This document shows positions 24,532 through 35,945 of a DNA stretch of 64,000 nucleotides, one piece after another. The number at the start of each line of letters is the position of its first letter. The first letter of the stretch is position 1. Made by a program: the position numbers and the translations under genes. The stretch is taken from assembly GCA_030280995.1 (NCBI GenBank), contig JASXTE010000008.1, positions 21,441,693-21,505,692 on the forward strand, given 5' to 3'. The stretch comes from Hemileia vastatrix (Eukaryota; Basidiomycota; Pucciniomycetes; Pucciniales; Zaghouaniaceae). The notes below the pieces were generated by a model. It saw nothing but the letters and a program-made list of their open reading frames with translations. It had not been told where the DNA came from and did no database searches.

Positions 24532-25686
24532 AATAAAAAATAAAATTTCTAATTAAAATACATATATAAATAAAAATGTGTTCAAATAAGATATAAAATG
24601 CTCTGCAGCCGGTTAGAAAGTGCCTTCCATTTTTACACATAGAAACAAAATCAAATGTTGCTTTCAGTAACATTGGCCATGTTTTGATATTTAAAGCCAA
24701 GTAAGATCAGGAAAAAGGTCAAGGCAAAAAAATTGCACAATTAAAAATCTACCAATTTAATATGGTGGGGAGGTTCATATTTTAGAAATAGGTGGTGCAC
24801 AATATATCCCCCTTTAAAAAAATTCAAAAATGAAATTATTCTGACACAATGTAAATTTAAATGTGATGAGTGTATGTTTTTTAGCTACATGAAACACGGT
24901 AGCTAGAATTATGTGGCTTCAATTTTTTTTAGATGTGAAATTCAGCGTTCCAAAAACCTTCTTCTGTAAAACATGCAGCCAAGTAAACTCTAGCTGGAAT
25001 TAGTATATGCTTAGGAAAAAATGATCATGCTGTGTACAGTGCCTTGGCAAAATTATTCTTGGAATTTAGATGAAGTTTATCATATGACTAGGAGAGCTGC
25101 ATTTTTTTGAAAAAGAGATCAATGAAAATTCATGATATCCACATCTGTTTGCCACCAAATTTATTGTTCTTTTCTCTGTCTCACTTCCCTTTTTCAAAAG
25201 TTATCGATCATATTTTTGCTTTATCATTTTGAATCATAGGTACTATTTTCTTGACCTTATCAGATTACCAGTAAGCAAATTTTTCTTGCTATTGAATTTC
25301 ATATCATTTTGGTTTGTTACTCTTTTTTACACTTTTGAAAAGTCATTCTAATTATTCTAATTCTGAATTTATTTTTAAGGTATCTTTTACTGTACCCTTT
25401 CTAATCATTATCAAAAAATTCTTTTTCAGTTAACTTAAAGTTTTTTTATTTTTTTGTCAATTTTCTTTTCTTTATTCCTTATCAGAAATGTTCAATTTAT
25501 TTATCTAACTATTTATTTTTTAAAACAGTGATTATAAAGTAAACTTTATAATTAATTTTGATCAATCAGCTAAAAATGATAGAAGATTTTATAGACACGT
25601 AAGTTCATGCTTTGCTTATCATTTTTCTATATTTTTTTAATACTATCTCAACCATTATATTATTAAGATGAAAAGTAAAACATCAT
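24532..25686. other. Gene-free stretch between hairpin chain and Tet-like gene
   Basis: AT-rich. No coding frame or clear repeat was recognised. Confidence 0.5.
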
Positions 25687-26028
25687 CTCATACTTGCTGA
25701 AAGCATACAGAATAATGTTTTGCTTTTCATAATAATAATTAGATTTTTTGTACTTTACCTTTGATTTATTGATTTTTAAGTTGTTTCAAAGTCTCGTACT
25801 TGCTAAAAGCATACAGGAGAATGCTACAATTTAAAAATTAATAATTTTTTGAAGTATAACTTTCTAAGTTAATATATTGGTCAGAGCAAGATTTTTCATT
25901 TTATATATGTGGATATGATAATTCTGTAAATTTTTTAATATTACTAGTGTATTGGAGTTATACTTTCATTATATTATTAATATTAAGTGTAGAACCAAAT
26001 CTTGTACTTGCTGAATTCATACAGGATA
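25687..26028 (+). repeat. Three copies of a ~30-bp motif upstream of the Tet-like gene
   Basis: TACTTGCTGAAAGCATACAG and close variants occur at 25687-25717, 25791-25823 and 26001-26028. The motif starts are spaced about 106 and 208 bp, close to one and two lengths of a ~104-bp period. Each of the first two copies contains a small inverted repeat (TGCT...AGCA). They lie 250-590 bp before the ATG at 26277, so they could be promoter elements or transposase sites; this is inference. Confidence 0.65.
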
Positions 26029-26276
26029 AATCTATACTCTTTATATGTATAATTTAATAAATTATACCTTTGAAACACTATCTTAATATTTGAAATAAAG
26101 AAAAAATATATAAATTTACTAATATGTAGATATTCTAATTTTATATCTCTAATATTGAAGATATGATAAAGTTAAAGTTATCATTGACTGATAATTGAAA
26201 TTCTGTTATTATTTTCTAATTTTTAATTTTTTTCTATTTTAAATCAAAATTGAATTCTCTTAGGATTGAACCATAA

Positions 26277-27459
26277 ATGAGTAACAATTTGAAAAAAAAA
26301 CGGCCAGGGAAGAACTCTAACAATAGGTGGGAGAAAGACATTGCTACCAGAATGAAACTTGTGAATGCTCTTGGAATGGATACAAATGAGAAGAAGCCAC
26401 ATTTCTATGCACAATCTTATGTCAATAATATGACAGATTGCAATAATTATTACAATTTTTTTCCTTGTTGTAGTATTTATAAACCAAAAGGTGTCTTAAT
26501 ACCTAATGTTCTTGTGCAGACTTTTGAAATTCATGAGCTCAAAGAACTAGATATGTTAGAAGCTACGGTGAAATGCATTAAGGATCTTTCTTACTGCAAA
26601 CATGAAATATAAAATAATGGTTATCATTGAAGAGCTGGTGGCTTTATTTTAGATAGGAAGAAATCTTTATATATTCGTAAGTATCACTTTTTTTAATTAA
26701 ATACTGAATTTTTGAATGCTTTTTCTTTCAGATGAATACACTGATGATATTGTACACATGGATGAATATAAAAAACAAATGAAGAGGATTGAAATGTACT
26801 TTGAATATTTTTTTAAAAAAATATCATATGTAAAGTACAACAAGGCAACTAATTTTTGTTCAAAACTTGGTATTCCTGGATTTTTAAAAGCTTCTAATGA
26901 AGAAGAGGGTGTACCGTTTGCTAGTAATTTAACTTGGAGATCTGGAGCAAATGGTAATGGGTTCTCCAAAGAGGTTCATCTTGATAAGGATGCAAGTGAG
27001 TATACTTTAGGAATATTTTTTCCTAAAGATACAGAAAACAATACCATTCATATGAAGTACAATAAGACCCAACCACAACAAACAGGAGGAGAACTTATGT
27101 TTACCAAAATTTGAAGTAAAATCAACTTTGAAGCAACTAATGGAATAATAGTGACATTATGGCTGGCCAATCAACTGAGGCATTTTCCCTTAAGATGTCA
27201 CAAAATTCCTGGTTTCATGAGGATAGGTTCTTCTATTCAAATCAGCACTAGACTTTTTCATGCTATAGAAAAGCTTAATTTTTTTGATATTAATACTTCA
27301 GAATACTTGGAAATTAAAGAAGAAAAATATAGGTTTGAATATTTGATTAGTGTGTTGAGAGATTTTTTGAATAGAGATGACTTAATAGAGGAAGAAATAG
27401 AATCAGCAAAGTATTATTTATCTAATGTTAAGACAAATCTAAAAAATTTAGATATTTAA
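26277..27459 (+). pseudogene. Tet-like 2OG-Fe(II) dioxygenase pseudogene
   Basis: Colinear frames form one protein: exon 1 from the ATG at 26277, then an intron (GTAAGTATCAC...TTTCTTTCAG, about 26676-26730), and exon 2 to the stop at 27457. Exon 2 has the iron-site HxD motif in KEVHLDKD (His 26977-26979, Asp 26983-26985), a later His (27181-27183 or 27199-27201) and Arg in RIGSSIQIS (27220-27222), the expected 2-oxoglutarate contact. The order FASNLTW, HxD, GIFFP, GGELMF, then RIGSSIQIS agrees with the Tet-like family expanded in rust fungi (Pfam 2OG-FeII_Oxy_6). Known relatives (TET/JBP) oxidise bases in DNA; the substrate here is unknown. Three in-frame stops break it (TAA 26610, TGA 26628, TGA 27112), so this copy is dead, though the rest is remarkably intact. 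Confidence 0.68.
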
Positions 27460-28457
27460 ATATTAAAAATTTATATCATATATACAAAACTTAATGCAAA
27501 ATTAAACATGATAAATACTGGGAGTAGCTGTAACATTTTCAGTTGTGATGATTATAGTATTATCTATTTTTTTTATCTGTGAAATAGAATAATTTTTTTT
27601 TCATAATATTATAAAAAAATTTAATTTAATTTTGAGGAAATATATAAGTTGTGAAATATTTAAATTTCATTTTTATTAAATTGGTAGCAAAGGTTCTAAA
27701 ATAAAAAAACTAGAATAAAGAATTTGAAATATATTAGCCATAAAAATGTGCTTTTAATGCTACCAAATTAACTGTATAGTATTTTAGGTCAAATAGGCTT
27801 TTTAATAAAAAAAAGTTAATAATAAAGAGCTGATGAGAGAATTTTTAATCAATTATAGATTAAATTGTATTTTTTTAAAAATACACTCATTTAATTATTT
27901 AAGTTGTTCAACTTCTGATTCAAAATGTTATAATCAATGAAAAAATTTGTAAAAATTAATAGATTATTCAATATTAAAGGTAAAGTAACAAAACTAGAGC
28001 AGTTATCATATTTTTAAATAAACAATAAAATATTAAAGAGTTTAATACAAGAATTTGAAATCATACAAGTAGATTTAAAATTCTTTGTTGTTGCTGGACT
28101 TACAATAATTTTTTTAATAATTAATTTAGAAAATCATGTCAAAGGGTTCTTAATAAATTTTAAAGATGGTCACATGTTTGACGTATTTGAAAGAAAATAA
28201 CTTGAATTATATAAGATAAATCATATACATAGAACTTTATCTATTTACAAGTTGGAATATTAATTTATTTAAAGGCTATGTTTTGCAAAAAAAAAGTGAT
28301 ACTGGCTGAATGGAGCTCCAGTGATTAATAAAATCAGCAGAAATAGCCCTAGCAATTCCTGGAGGACTTGGGGTATCAAATTTTTAAGGAAATGGATCAC
28401 ACTTCCCTATAAAAGGTTTTATTAATTTTAAAATATAGTCATTTAAGTTTTTCAAAA
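27460..28457. other. Gene-free spacer
   Basis: AT-rich intergenic sequence between convergent genes. No motif recognised. Confidence 0.55.
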
Positions 28458-30687
28458 TTATTTCTTCCATAAAATGATTTTTTTTTCATGTAAATTAAGA
28501 AACTTAATTTCTGATATCACCTCCATGAAATCAGCTGCTGAAGCCAATCTATGATCTTGAGAGCTCAGAAATAAACCATGGACACCATCAATTATATATA
28601 ATCTGAAAGATTGATATTGGTGGTGGGAGTATTCAGAATTTATCTTGTTTAGTGCATCTTTTTGTTTCTGTTCCATTATAGTAAGTTGAGTATTTTCGTT
28701 TTTATGGCTCAATTTTTGAGCTTCGCTAGTCTTGCTACTTGATATTATTTCAGCACAATATTTTAATTTAAGAATGATAATTGACATAATTATATCAATG
28801 ATAATGTTGCTGATTTGAAGAAGAGTTGACATTGTTATATCATGGGTTTGAAGTGCAGTGGAACCAGCTTCTAAGCCATCAGGAATCGGCCTCTTCAGAT
28901 TTGAAAGGTGAGCTAGAAGCTGAAGACCACGTTCAATTGGACAATCTGAGTTAATGTTTTGATGTGATGGAAGCTGGCTGAATTCATGTGCGGTCAGATA
29001 AAGTGAAGATGATATAAGAGATACCCATGAAGAACAGCAGTGATCACTTGGTATCATTAATCTCATGAGAATTCAAATAAGATTGGATTCAGGGTGATCC
29101 GTTTTCTTTGTTGATGAAAGAATTTCAGTATTTAAACCATCAGGATTACATAAATCTTTCATTTTTTTGAAATCAATATTATCAAGTACCCATAGCTGTG
29201 AGCTATAAATCTCTAAAAAATATTTGCTACAAAAGGGAAAAAAAATAAGCAAAAGAAAAAATTAAAGACTAAAAATTATTGTAACTTACATAACTCAGTA
29301 AGTTTTGAAAGCCAATCTTCTCCACATGATTTTTCCCAATGAAAAGTAAACATTAGGATATTTAACATGGGATCTCAAGAAGAAGTGGAAGAGTGTAATT
29401 TGAGGAGAGTAACAATTTCCAACCACCACCTAAGGACCTTTTCTGTGCTGATTCTACCTTTATAAAATTTATGAATTTCACAGAATTCCTCCTGCAAATA
29501 AGAGTCTTTTAGAACTGAGGGTGAATAAGTTAGAGGTTTTTTTGATATCTTGATTGGAGTTGATTTCAATGGTAGAGAAGCTTTCAAAGAGGTCAAAGTA
29601 GGTAGTTTAGGAGGTAATGGGTATTGCTTCTTAGAAATGAAGGGATTTGGTGATTAGCTGTTTGAATCATCATCTTTATCAAACATATCATCATGTCTTG
29701 AAGAAGATTTTAAAGTTTGCTTGTTTTGATGAGCATGCATAGCTTCATATTCTGACAGTTCATCATTGCTTTTTTCATTGCTCTTTTCATCATCTTCATC
29801 AGGGAGAGGGCGTTTATGGATGGAACAGTCTACAGTAGGTGAGTTTCTGGTACAAAATATCAAAAGAAAGATAAAAAGTACAATATGTAAGCAATAAAAG
29901 AGATATATGATAGAATTTTAAAGATAAAAGAATAACAATATAAAAAAAAGGAAACAAAAATATACTCATTACTAAAGCCTTTTCTTTTTTTTGAGATTTA
30001 TTATTTGATACATCAGAAAAATCATTAGCAGAAGTGGGTTTAATACATTGAACAAAAGAGGAGCCTTGGGATAATTTCTTTTTCTTGGAGCAGATAACAG
30101 GTGTTTCAATATTTTCCTTAGAAGTTGAAGCATGAGTTGAAGCTGATGGTTCATCTGTCTCATCATCATCCCTAATGACAATGACATCATCAGGAGGAAT
30201 CACACCCTTCTTGTAAGCTACAAATATATATGAAGAAAAAAATTTTTTAATAATCTTATCTACTAATTTAAAAGTAGACAAAAAAAGTGAATAACATACA
30301 TTTTTTAAAGGTTTTTCACATATTGGAGTAAATCCTTACAAGGGTTAGATAAATATGAAGGAGAAGGATTATTTTTAAGAATCTTGAAAAGTTCTCCCGT
30401 TTTATCTCTAGCCAATTCAAGTAAATTGTGATACTGAACTCTTGTTATTTCCTGCCTCTCATTGCTAAGTACAGGAGGATTAGGTGCCATGCCATGTGGA
30501 AGACATGGTGAAAGCTCAAAAGCTTCAAAGAAAGTATCAATCTGAGAGTGGGATGGAAAACATTTGGGCGCTGGAAAATCAACTTTTTGAAAAAAAAGAT
30601 ATAGATCATAAGTGAAATATATAAATTAAGAGAGAGTAACATGATACACATACAAAGTGGAGGTGTAGGATTTTGAATACTAGACAT
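28458..30687 (-). pseudogene. Unrecognised multi-exon gene (cargo), probably decayed
   Basis: On the minus strand a start at 30687 (MSSIQNPTPPL) is followed by a GTATGT donor. The acceptor TTTTCCAG joins in frame to FPSHSQIDTFFEAFELSPCL and on to YVKNL near 30307. Later exons encode an acidic, Ser-rich segment with a basic cluster (VIVIRDDDETDEP, CSKKKKLSQ), then HKRPLPDEDDEKSNEKSNDE, then PLPPKLPTLTSLKASLP and EVLRWWLEIVTLL-like sequence (29600-29375), and a C-terminal part at 29066-28458 with a hydrophobic stretch (ISNIIIDIIMSIIILKLKY). In-frame stops near 29654 and 29380 suggest decay. No known domain was recognised. It sits between the Tet-like gene and the palindrome array. Confidence 0.5.
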
Positions 30688-31719
30688 ATTGATTAATTAA
30701 TATTAAAAAAAAGTATTTGATATCAAAAAATTATGATGTAATATGATAAATAATTATTAGAAACTCTATTCTAGAAAATTGAAGTTGATAATTTAATAGG
30801 ATAAAAAATTAAATAAGTTTAAAATTAAAGTGAGGATGAAAGAAAAAGAAAAAATAAAGAGGGGGATTATATATTATTTGAGCTTTTTTTAACATGTATT
30901 ATTCATAGTGGGGTAAACTAAGTAACATGCTATATCACAATCTGTTTATATTGAAGTGAAATTTGATGTAGCTAACAGAAAATACTAGGAATTCTTTGAA
31001 GACTTTTAGTGTGAAAAACAAATAATAACAAATGTATATCCCATATGCAAATTGCCACGGGTAAATACAATTTTTTTTAAATTAGAATTTACTCCTTAAC
31101 AATGGAGATACACTTAATTAGTATATTATATGAAAAAAAGTATAATGCTTTAAAACTATTTGTTAAATTTACTTTCAGATGACAATGAGAGATTCATGAA
31201 TATACTGATATGCCTCACCAAACAAGAAATGAATTATAAATATAAAATTTATAACATTAGAATTTAGGATAAGAATTTGTTTTTTAAGTAATAGGAGGAG
31301 TGTTGGGCTAGGGTGTGGGCCCAGTGACCAAATTATTAATAAACTTGGATACAACTTAGGAAAAAAAAATTGAATAGTTTTATTTTACAATATATCTTAG
31401 TCTGCACAAGATATTGCATTGTTGTCCCTAACTATACCAATATTGTTACTTTTCAAAAGTTATAGGACTACTAAGTTGATATACTATTATTATGAATCAC
31501 CCAATAAAATACCTTAAGCAATATTCAAAATTATTAAAACATTAATATTCAATTTGAGATTTGAGATTTGGATTAGCTAACTTTTCACAACTTACCACAG
31601 TTTTGATTAATATAATAAAGCTTGAAAAAAAAATTTGAGATAACCTAGAAATGGGTGCAAGAAAATGATGAAACATATGACTTGAAACTTAACTCATACA
31701 CTATTGATAAACTTCATGG
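30688..31719. other. Gene-free spacer
   Basis: AT-rich. No coding frame or element end recognised. Confidence 0.5.
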
Positions 31720-33660
31720 ATCCTGATTAATTTCTATCAAAATTAATTTTGAGACTGGCATATTGAATTTTAGCTATGACCAAGTACTGTAAGTGCGATG
31801 GTTTTTATTCAATATATTGGTGTTGAATTTGATTTTGATAGGAATTAAAAAGAATCATATGGCACTATGCATGGAAGCCTGACAAAAACCACAGAATTTA
31901 TGAGGCAATGAACCTCATAATTTCAATTGAAATTAATGTAGACCCAGGCATATTGAATACAAGCCATGTCACATGGACTACACAGACATAGATAAAATTC
32001 AACATGAATGGCTTAAAATTAATTTCGATCAAAATTAACAAAGGCATTAAAACATAAATTTTTATATGGTTTACTTGATCAAACCAGTTAATCCAACTGC
32101 TTAGCTTACCTATACTTATTAGAATTTTATGCATACTCCATGTCCATATTAATTTCAATCAAAATTAATGTTGACTAATACATAGTGAATACATGCTATG
32201 CCACTTAAACTTGCCAGGCATAGCTACCATTAAATATGCCAGTATCAAAAATTAATTTTGATCAAAATTAATGAGCATGATAATCATGAATTTCTGGAGT
32301 CAACTGCATATTTTTATGCATGGTGCCTTTCCAACATTTATTTCAATCAAAATTACTTTTGATACTGTCATAATGCATGTAGTTATGCCTGGAAAGTGTA
32401 AGTGGCATAGTGTGTATTCATTATGTATTGGTCAACATTAATTTTGATCGAATTTAAGATTAGCATATGCATATTGAACCCAAGCCAGCAAACGACCCAA
32501 AAGATTCTTCATAAAACTGCCCATAAATTTTGATCAAAATTAAGGCTGACCATATACATATTGAATGGTAGTTATATCTGGTGTGAGTAAGTGGAGATAG
32601 CTTATATTCAATATGTATTGGTCAACACTAATTTTGATCAAAATTAATGAGAATTTTGATCATGAACTTTTTCAGTCAATTAGTTTTTTCAATGCATAAT
32701 GGCATGCCAACATTAATTTTTATCAAAATTAATGTTGAAATGATATAATGCTTTTTTTCATCACATGTAAAGGACAGCAATTATTCTTAAGTATTGAAAT
32801 TTACTATACATTTTGAGGGTAAATATAATATTTACATATCCATATTAATTTCTATAAAAATTAATGTTGAGCAATACATAATAAATAGTAAATATGCCTG
32901 GCTAGTGTAAGTGGAATAGCTTTTATTCAATCTGCATTTGGCAACATTAATTTTGATCAAAATTAAGGTTCATGATTATCATCAATTTATGCAGTCAGTT
33001 GCTTACTGTTATGCATGGTGACATGTCAACATTAATTTTAATTAAAATTGAATTTGACATGCCACCAAGCATTTTTCTGTAAGATGAAAATTAGGGCCCT
33101 CTATTCTTAAGTAAACATGTTACAATGCATATTGAGCATGTATATATCATTTACACATTAATATTAGTTTCAATCAAAATTAATGTTGACCAATACACAT
33201 TGAACACAAGCTACAACTTACACACACCAGATATAACTACCATTCAATATGTATATGGTCAACCATAATTTTGATTGAAATTAATGAGCAGTTTTATGAA
33301 GAATTTTTTGAGTTGTTTGCTGGTTTGGATTCAATATGCAAATGTCAATATTAAATTTGATCGAATTTAATGTTGACCAATACATAATGAATACACACTA
33401 TGCCACTTACACTTTCCAGGAATAACCACCATTAAATATGCCAGTATTAAAAATTAATTTCGATTGAAATTAATTTTGGAAAGGCACCATGCATAAAAAT
33501 ATGCAGTTGACTCCAGAAATTCATGATTAACATGCTCATTGATTTTGATCAAAATTAATTTTGATACTGGCATATTTAATGGTAGCTATTCCTGGCAAGT
33601 GTAAGTGGCATAGCGTGTATTCACTATGTATTGGTCAACATTAATTTTGATTGAAATTAA
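31720..33660. repeat. Palindrome array (~100-bp period) with large inverted repeats
   Basis: TTAATTTTGATCAAAATTAA, a perfect 20-bp palindrome, or close variants recur about twenty times at roughly 90-130-bp spacing. Between them are related spacers in both orientations (CATATTGAATGGTAGC-like, GTAAGTGGCATAG-like). Two spacer groups form long inverted repeats: 33367-33447 pairs with 33564-33644 (arms of about 80 bp with few mismatches), and a homologous one at 32165-32250 pairs with 32353-32445. The two large structures are in turn in opposite orientation to each other. No coding. It separates two groups of cargo genes. Confidence 0.85.
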
Positions 33661-33859
33661 TATGGATACATAAATGTGACATAAAGAGGTATGGACCATC
33701 AATTTGTTGAAAATACATTATATGTTTTTCTTAAATAAAATGTTACTCTCTCTCAATATAACCTTATAAAACTTACCAAGCTGCTTTGAAAAATAACAGA
33801 ATCCATAAAAATCAATATAAGATAGCTATATTACACAGAAGATCACCGTTATACCCAAG

Positions 33860-35503
33860 TTATGATGATGTTGATGCTGTATTAATTGATTCTAAAATCT
33901 TTACCAGATCAATATCAGCTCCAACCCCAAGTGACTCACATTCATTCACAGATAATCCTGCCAAAAATGTTGCTGAATAGCAATTCTTGGGGAGGTATTG
34001 GGGAACATTGAATATATCATCTTGTGCAACTGTCCTTTCTGATGACCGTGAATATGTTTTTGATGCCAATTTTCTTTGATCTGGTGTATGGGCTAATTCC
34101 TTTGTCATCTTATCCATTTTTTTAAACAAATAGTTGAGTTCAGGATTTTGCCATCCAGGAATAGCTCGGATGAGTGCAGTTGGGGATGGTGGTGGGCCTT
34201 CCTCAATATCAGAGATGCACCTAGTATCATGAAAAAGCACAACAAAACCTGGCACATCACTGCAGAGATCTCTTGCTAACTTTTAGCATGAACTAGCAAT
34301 CTGAATTCCAACTAAATCAGCTTCATAATAACAAAAAGAAAAGTGAAATAAAAAACTTACCTTGGTCTGATAATGTTTTACTTGTGCCCTTGCCCTCTTT
34401 TCCATCTTTTCTCTTTCCACCCTTTCCTCTTCTTGCCCAAACAACCTTATCATCTCCTTCCCCTTATTAACTACCCATTTCTCAATAGCACATTGAGTGA
34501 ACTGAAGCTTTGACTGATCAATTGTATTCAAGTTGGTGAGCCACCTGGTACAGTGGTTGCATACTATGCTTCCCATGACTTGATTCCAAGTTTATTCCAA
34601 AAAATCACAGCAAGTCCATTCAAAGGCAAATTTCCAAAAACCTTTTTCTTGCAATTCACGCTCTAAGTTTCTTTTGACAGAAAGTGGAGTAGATGCTCCT
34701 CCTTTTAGTACTCAAGGCTCAGGTGCTGGAAAAAATTTGGGTAGTCAAATTCTGGATTGCAAGAAGGCTATAGAATTGGTTATCAGAAATTGTCAATCAG
34801 CTGCAGAATCGGCACAGTTAGAAGATTGGACTTGGGTTAGGACAGTTTTAATTGGTTCCAAGCTTTCCAATTTTCAATCTCCAAAGGTGTTGGGCTTGCA
34901 GGATATTTTGCTATTTGTGTTGGTCCCCCAAGACAATACTTCAGAAAGTGGTAAATATTTCTATTTAGACTTTCCAAGCTCCTGGGAACATCATTCCTTC
35001 TAACTAAGCCTCTTACAGCCCTTAACCCCTGTTCTCGTTCATGAGACTCTGCTGAATTGAGTCTGTGGTAATCACTGATACCCATAATGATTGAGCGATT
35101 CACCAACAATTCAAATAAGTTAATTAAATTGGTTATTTTTAAATAAACGAATGCACTAAAAATTTGACTCACCAGCTCCACTTGTGCTTGCTCCTTGGTT
35201 AGGCTGAGAAGATGATGATTGGTCTCCAAAAAATTCCCTCAATACTTCACTAGCCCAATCTCTTCCTAGCTGATCTGCATGCTGATCAGCACTTTCAGGA
35301 GCAGAAGGATTATTGGGATTAAAATTTCTCGGCTCTGCATGAGACTCTTGGCCTGGATTGGGATTAGGTGGTACAGATTGAGATGCATCTGGAGGTGGAT
35401 CAGCAGGGGGTGGTGGTGGAGTATTTCCAGTATTAGTATGTTGAGGTGGAAAAAAATCGGAATCAGTTGGGTCAACAGACATCCCTTCAAAATTATCATC
35501 CAT
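33860..35503 (-). CDS. Unrecognised multi-exon gene next to the transposase
   Basis: The start at 35503 gives MDDNFEGMSVDPTDSDFF and a Pro/Asn/Ser-rich, low-complexity N-terminus. Donor GTGAGT and acceptor TTCAG remove an intron of about 121 bp (35052-35172) and join in frame to ESHEREQGLRAVRGLVRR. A further piece near 34576-34360 (CTRWLTNLNTIDQSKLQF, then a Glu/Arg-rich helix EEERVEREKMEKRARAQ) ends at a GTAAGT donor. The last exon from about 34283 reads LARDLCSDVPGFVVLFHDTR and stops at 33860. The link between the second and third pieces (34837-34577) contains stops in the readable frames, so it is either another intron or damage. No known domain. It lies about 440 bp downstream of the transposase on the same strand, like the second gene of many CACTA elements. 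Confidence 0.5.
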
Positions 35504-35945
35504 AATGAACTTTAATAAAAAAAATAAAATAAAAATAATTAGTCTTTAAAATTTATACCTATCAAAGTAAAAGTAAAAAAATATACTATGTTTATAGTCT
35601 TGTTAATGTGTATGTTCTCTTGGGGAAAAAAAAAGTGAATAATATATAGCTATCAGCTAAATTGGTAAGGTCAAACTATTTATAGTAGATGAATGAGCAA
35701 GAAGTTTATTCATTAATTAACAATTTTATCATATTTCTCATTATCATGATTTTCTTTCTTTCATTCTTACATTTAAGATAAAAATGACTCATTGAAATCA
35801 TGGGTTCTCTTGCATTAAAAGCAACCAATGTAAGTTTTCACTGATTTAAGATAAGGTAAGTTGGATGCATTAAAATATTTCTTTTACCATTTACAAACAT
35901 CACCAATCCTACAAATTTCCCCAATCCCAAATTAATACAAAGATT

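Noticed and set aside
26277..27459. KDZ (Kyakuja-Dileera-Zisupton) transposase as the owner of the Tet-like gene
   Set aside because: The transposase found in the same element has tnp2 motifs and CACTA-type ends; no KDZ motif was recognised in the window.
35279..35515. Plus-strand frame with Trp/Arg/Ile-rich sequence opposite the gene at 33860-35503
   Set aside because: It mirrors the Pro/Asn/Asp codons of the minus-strand low-complexity exon; a shadow.
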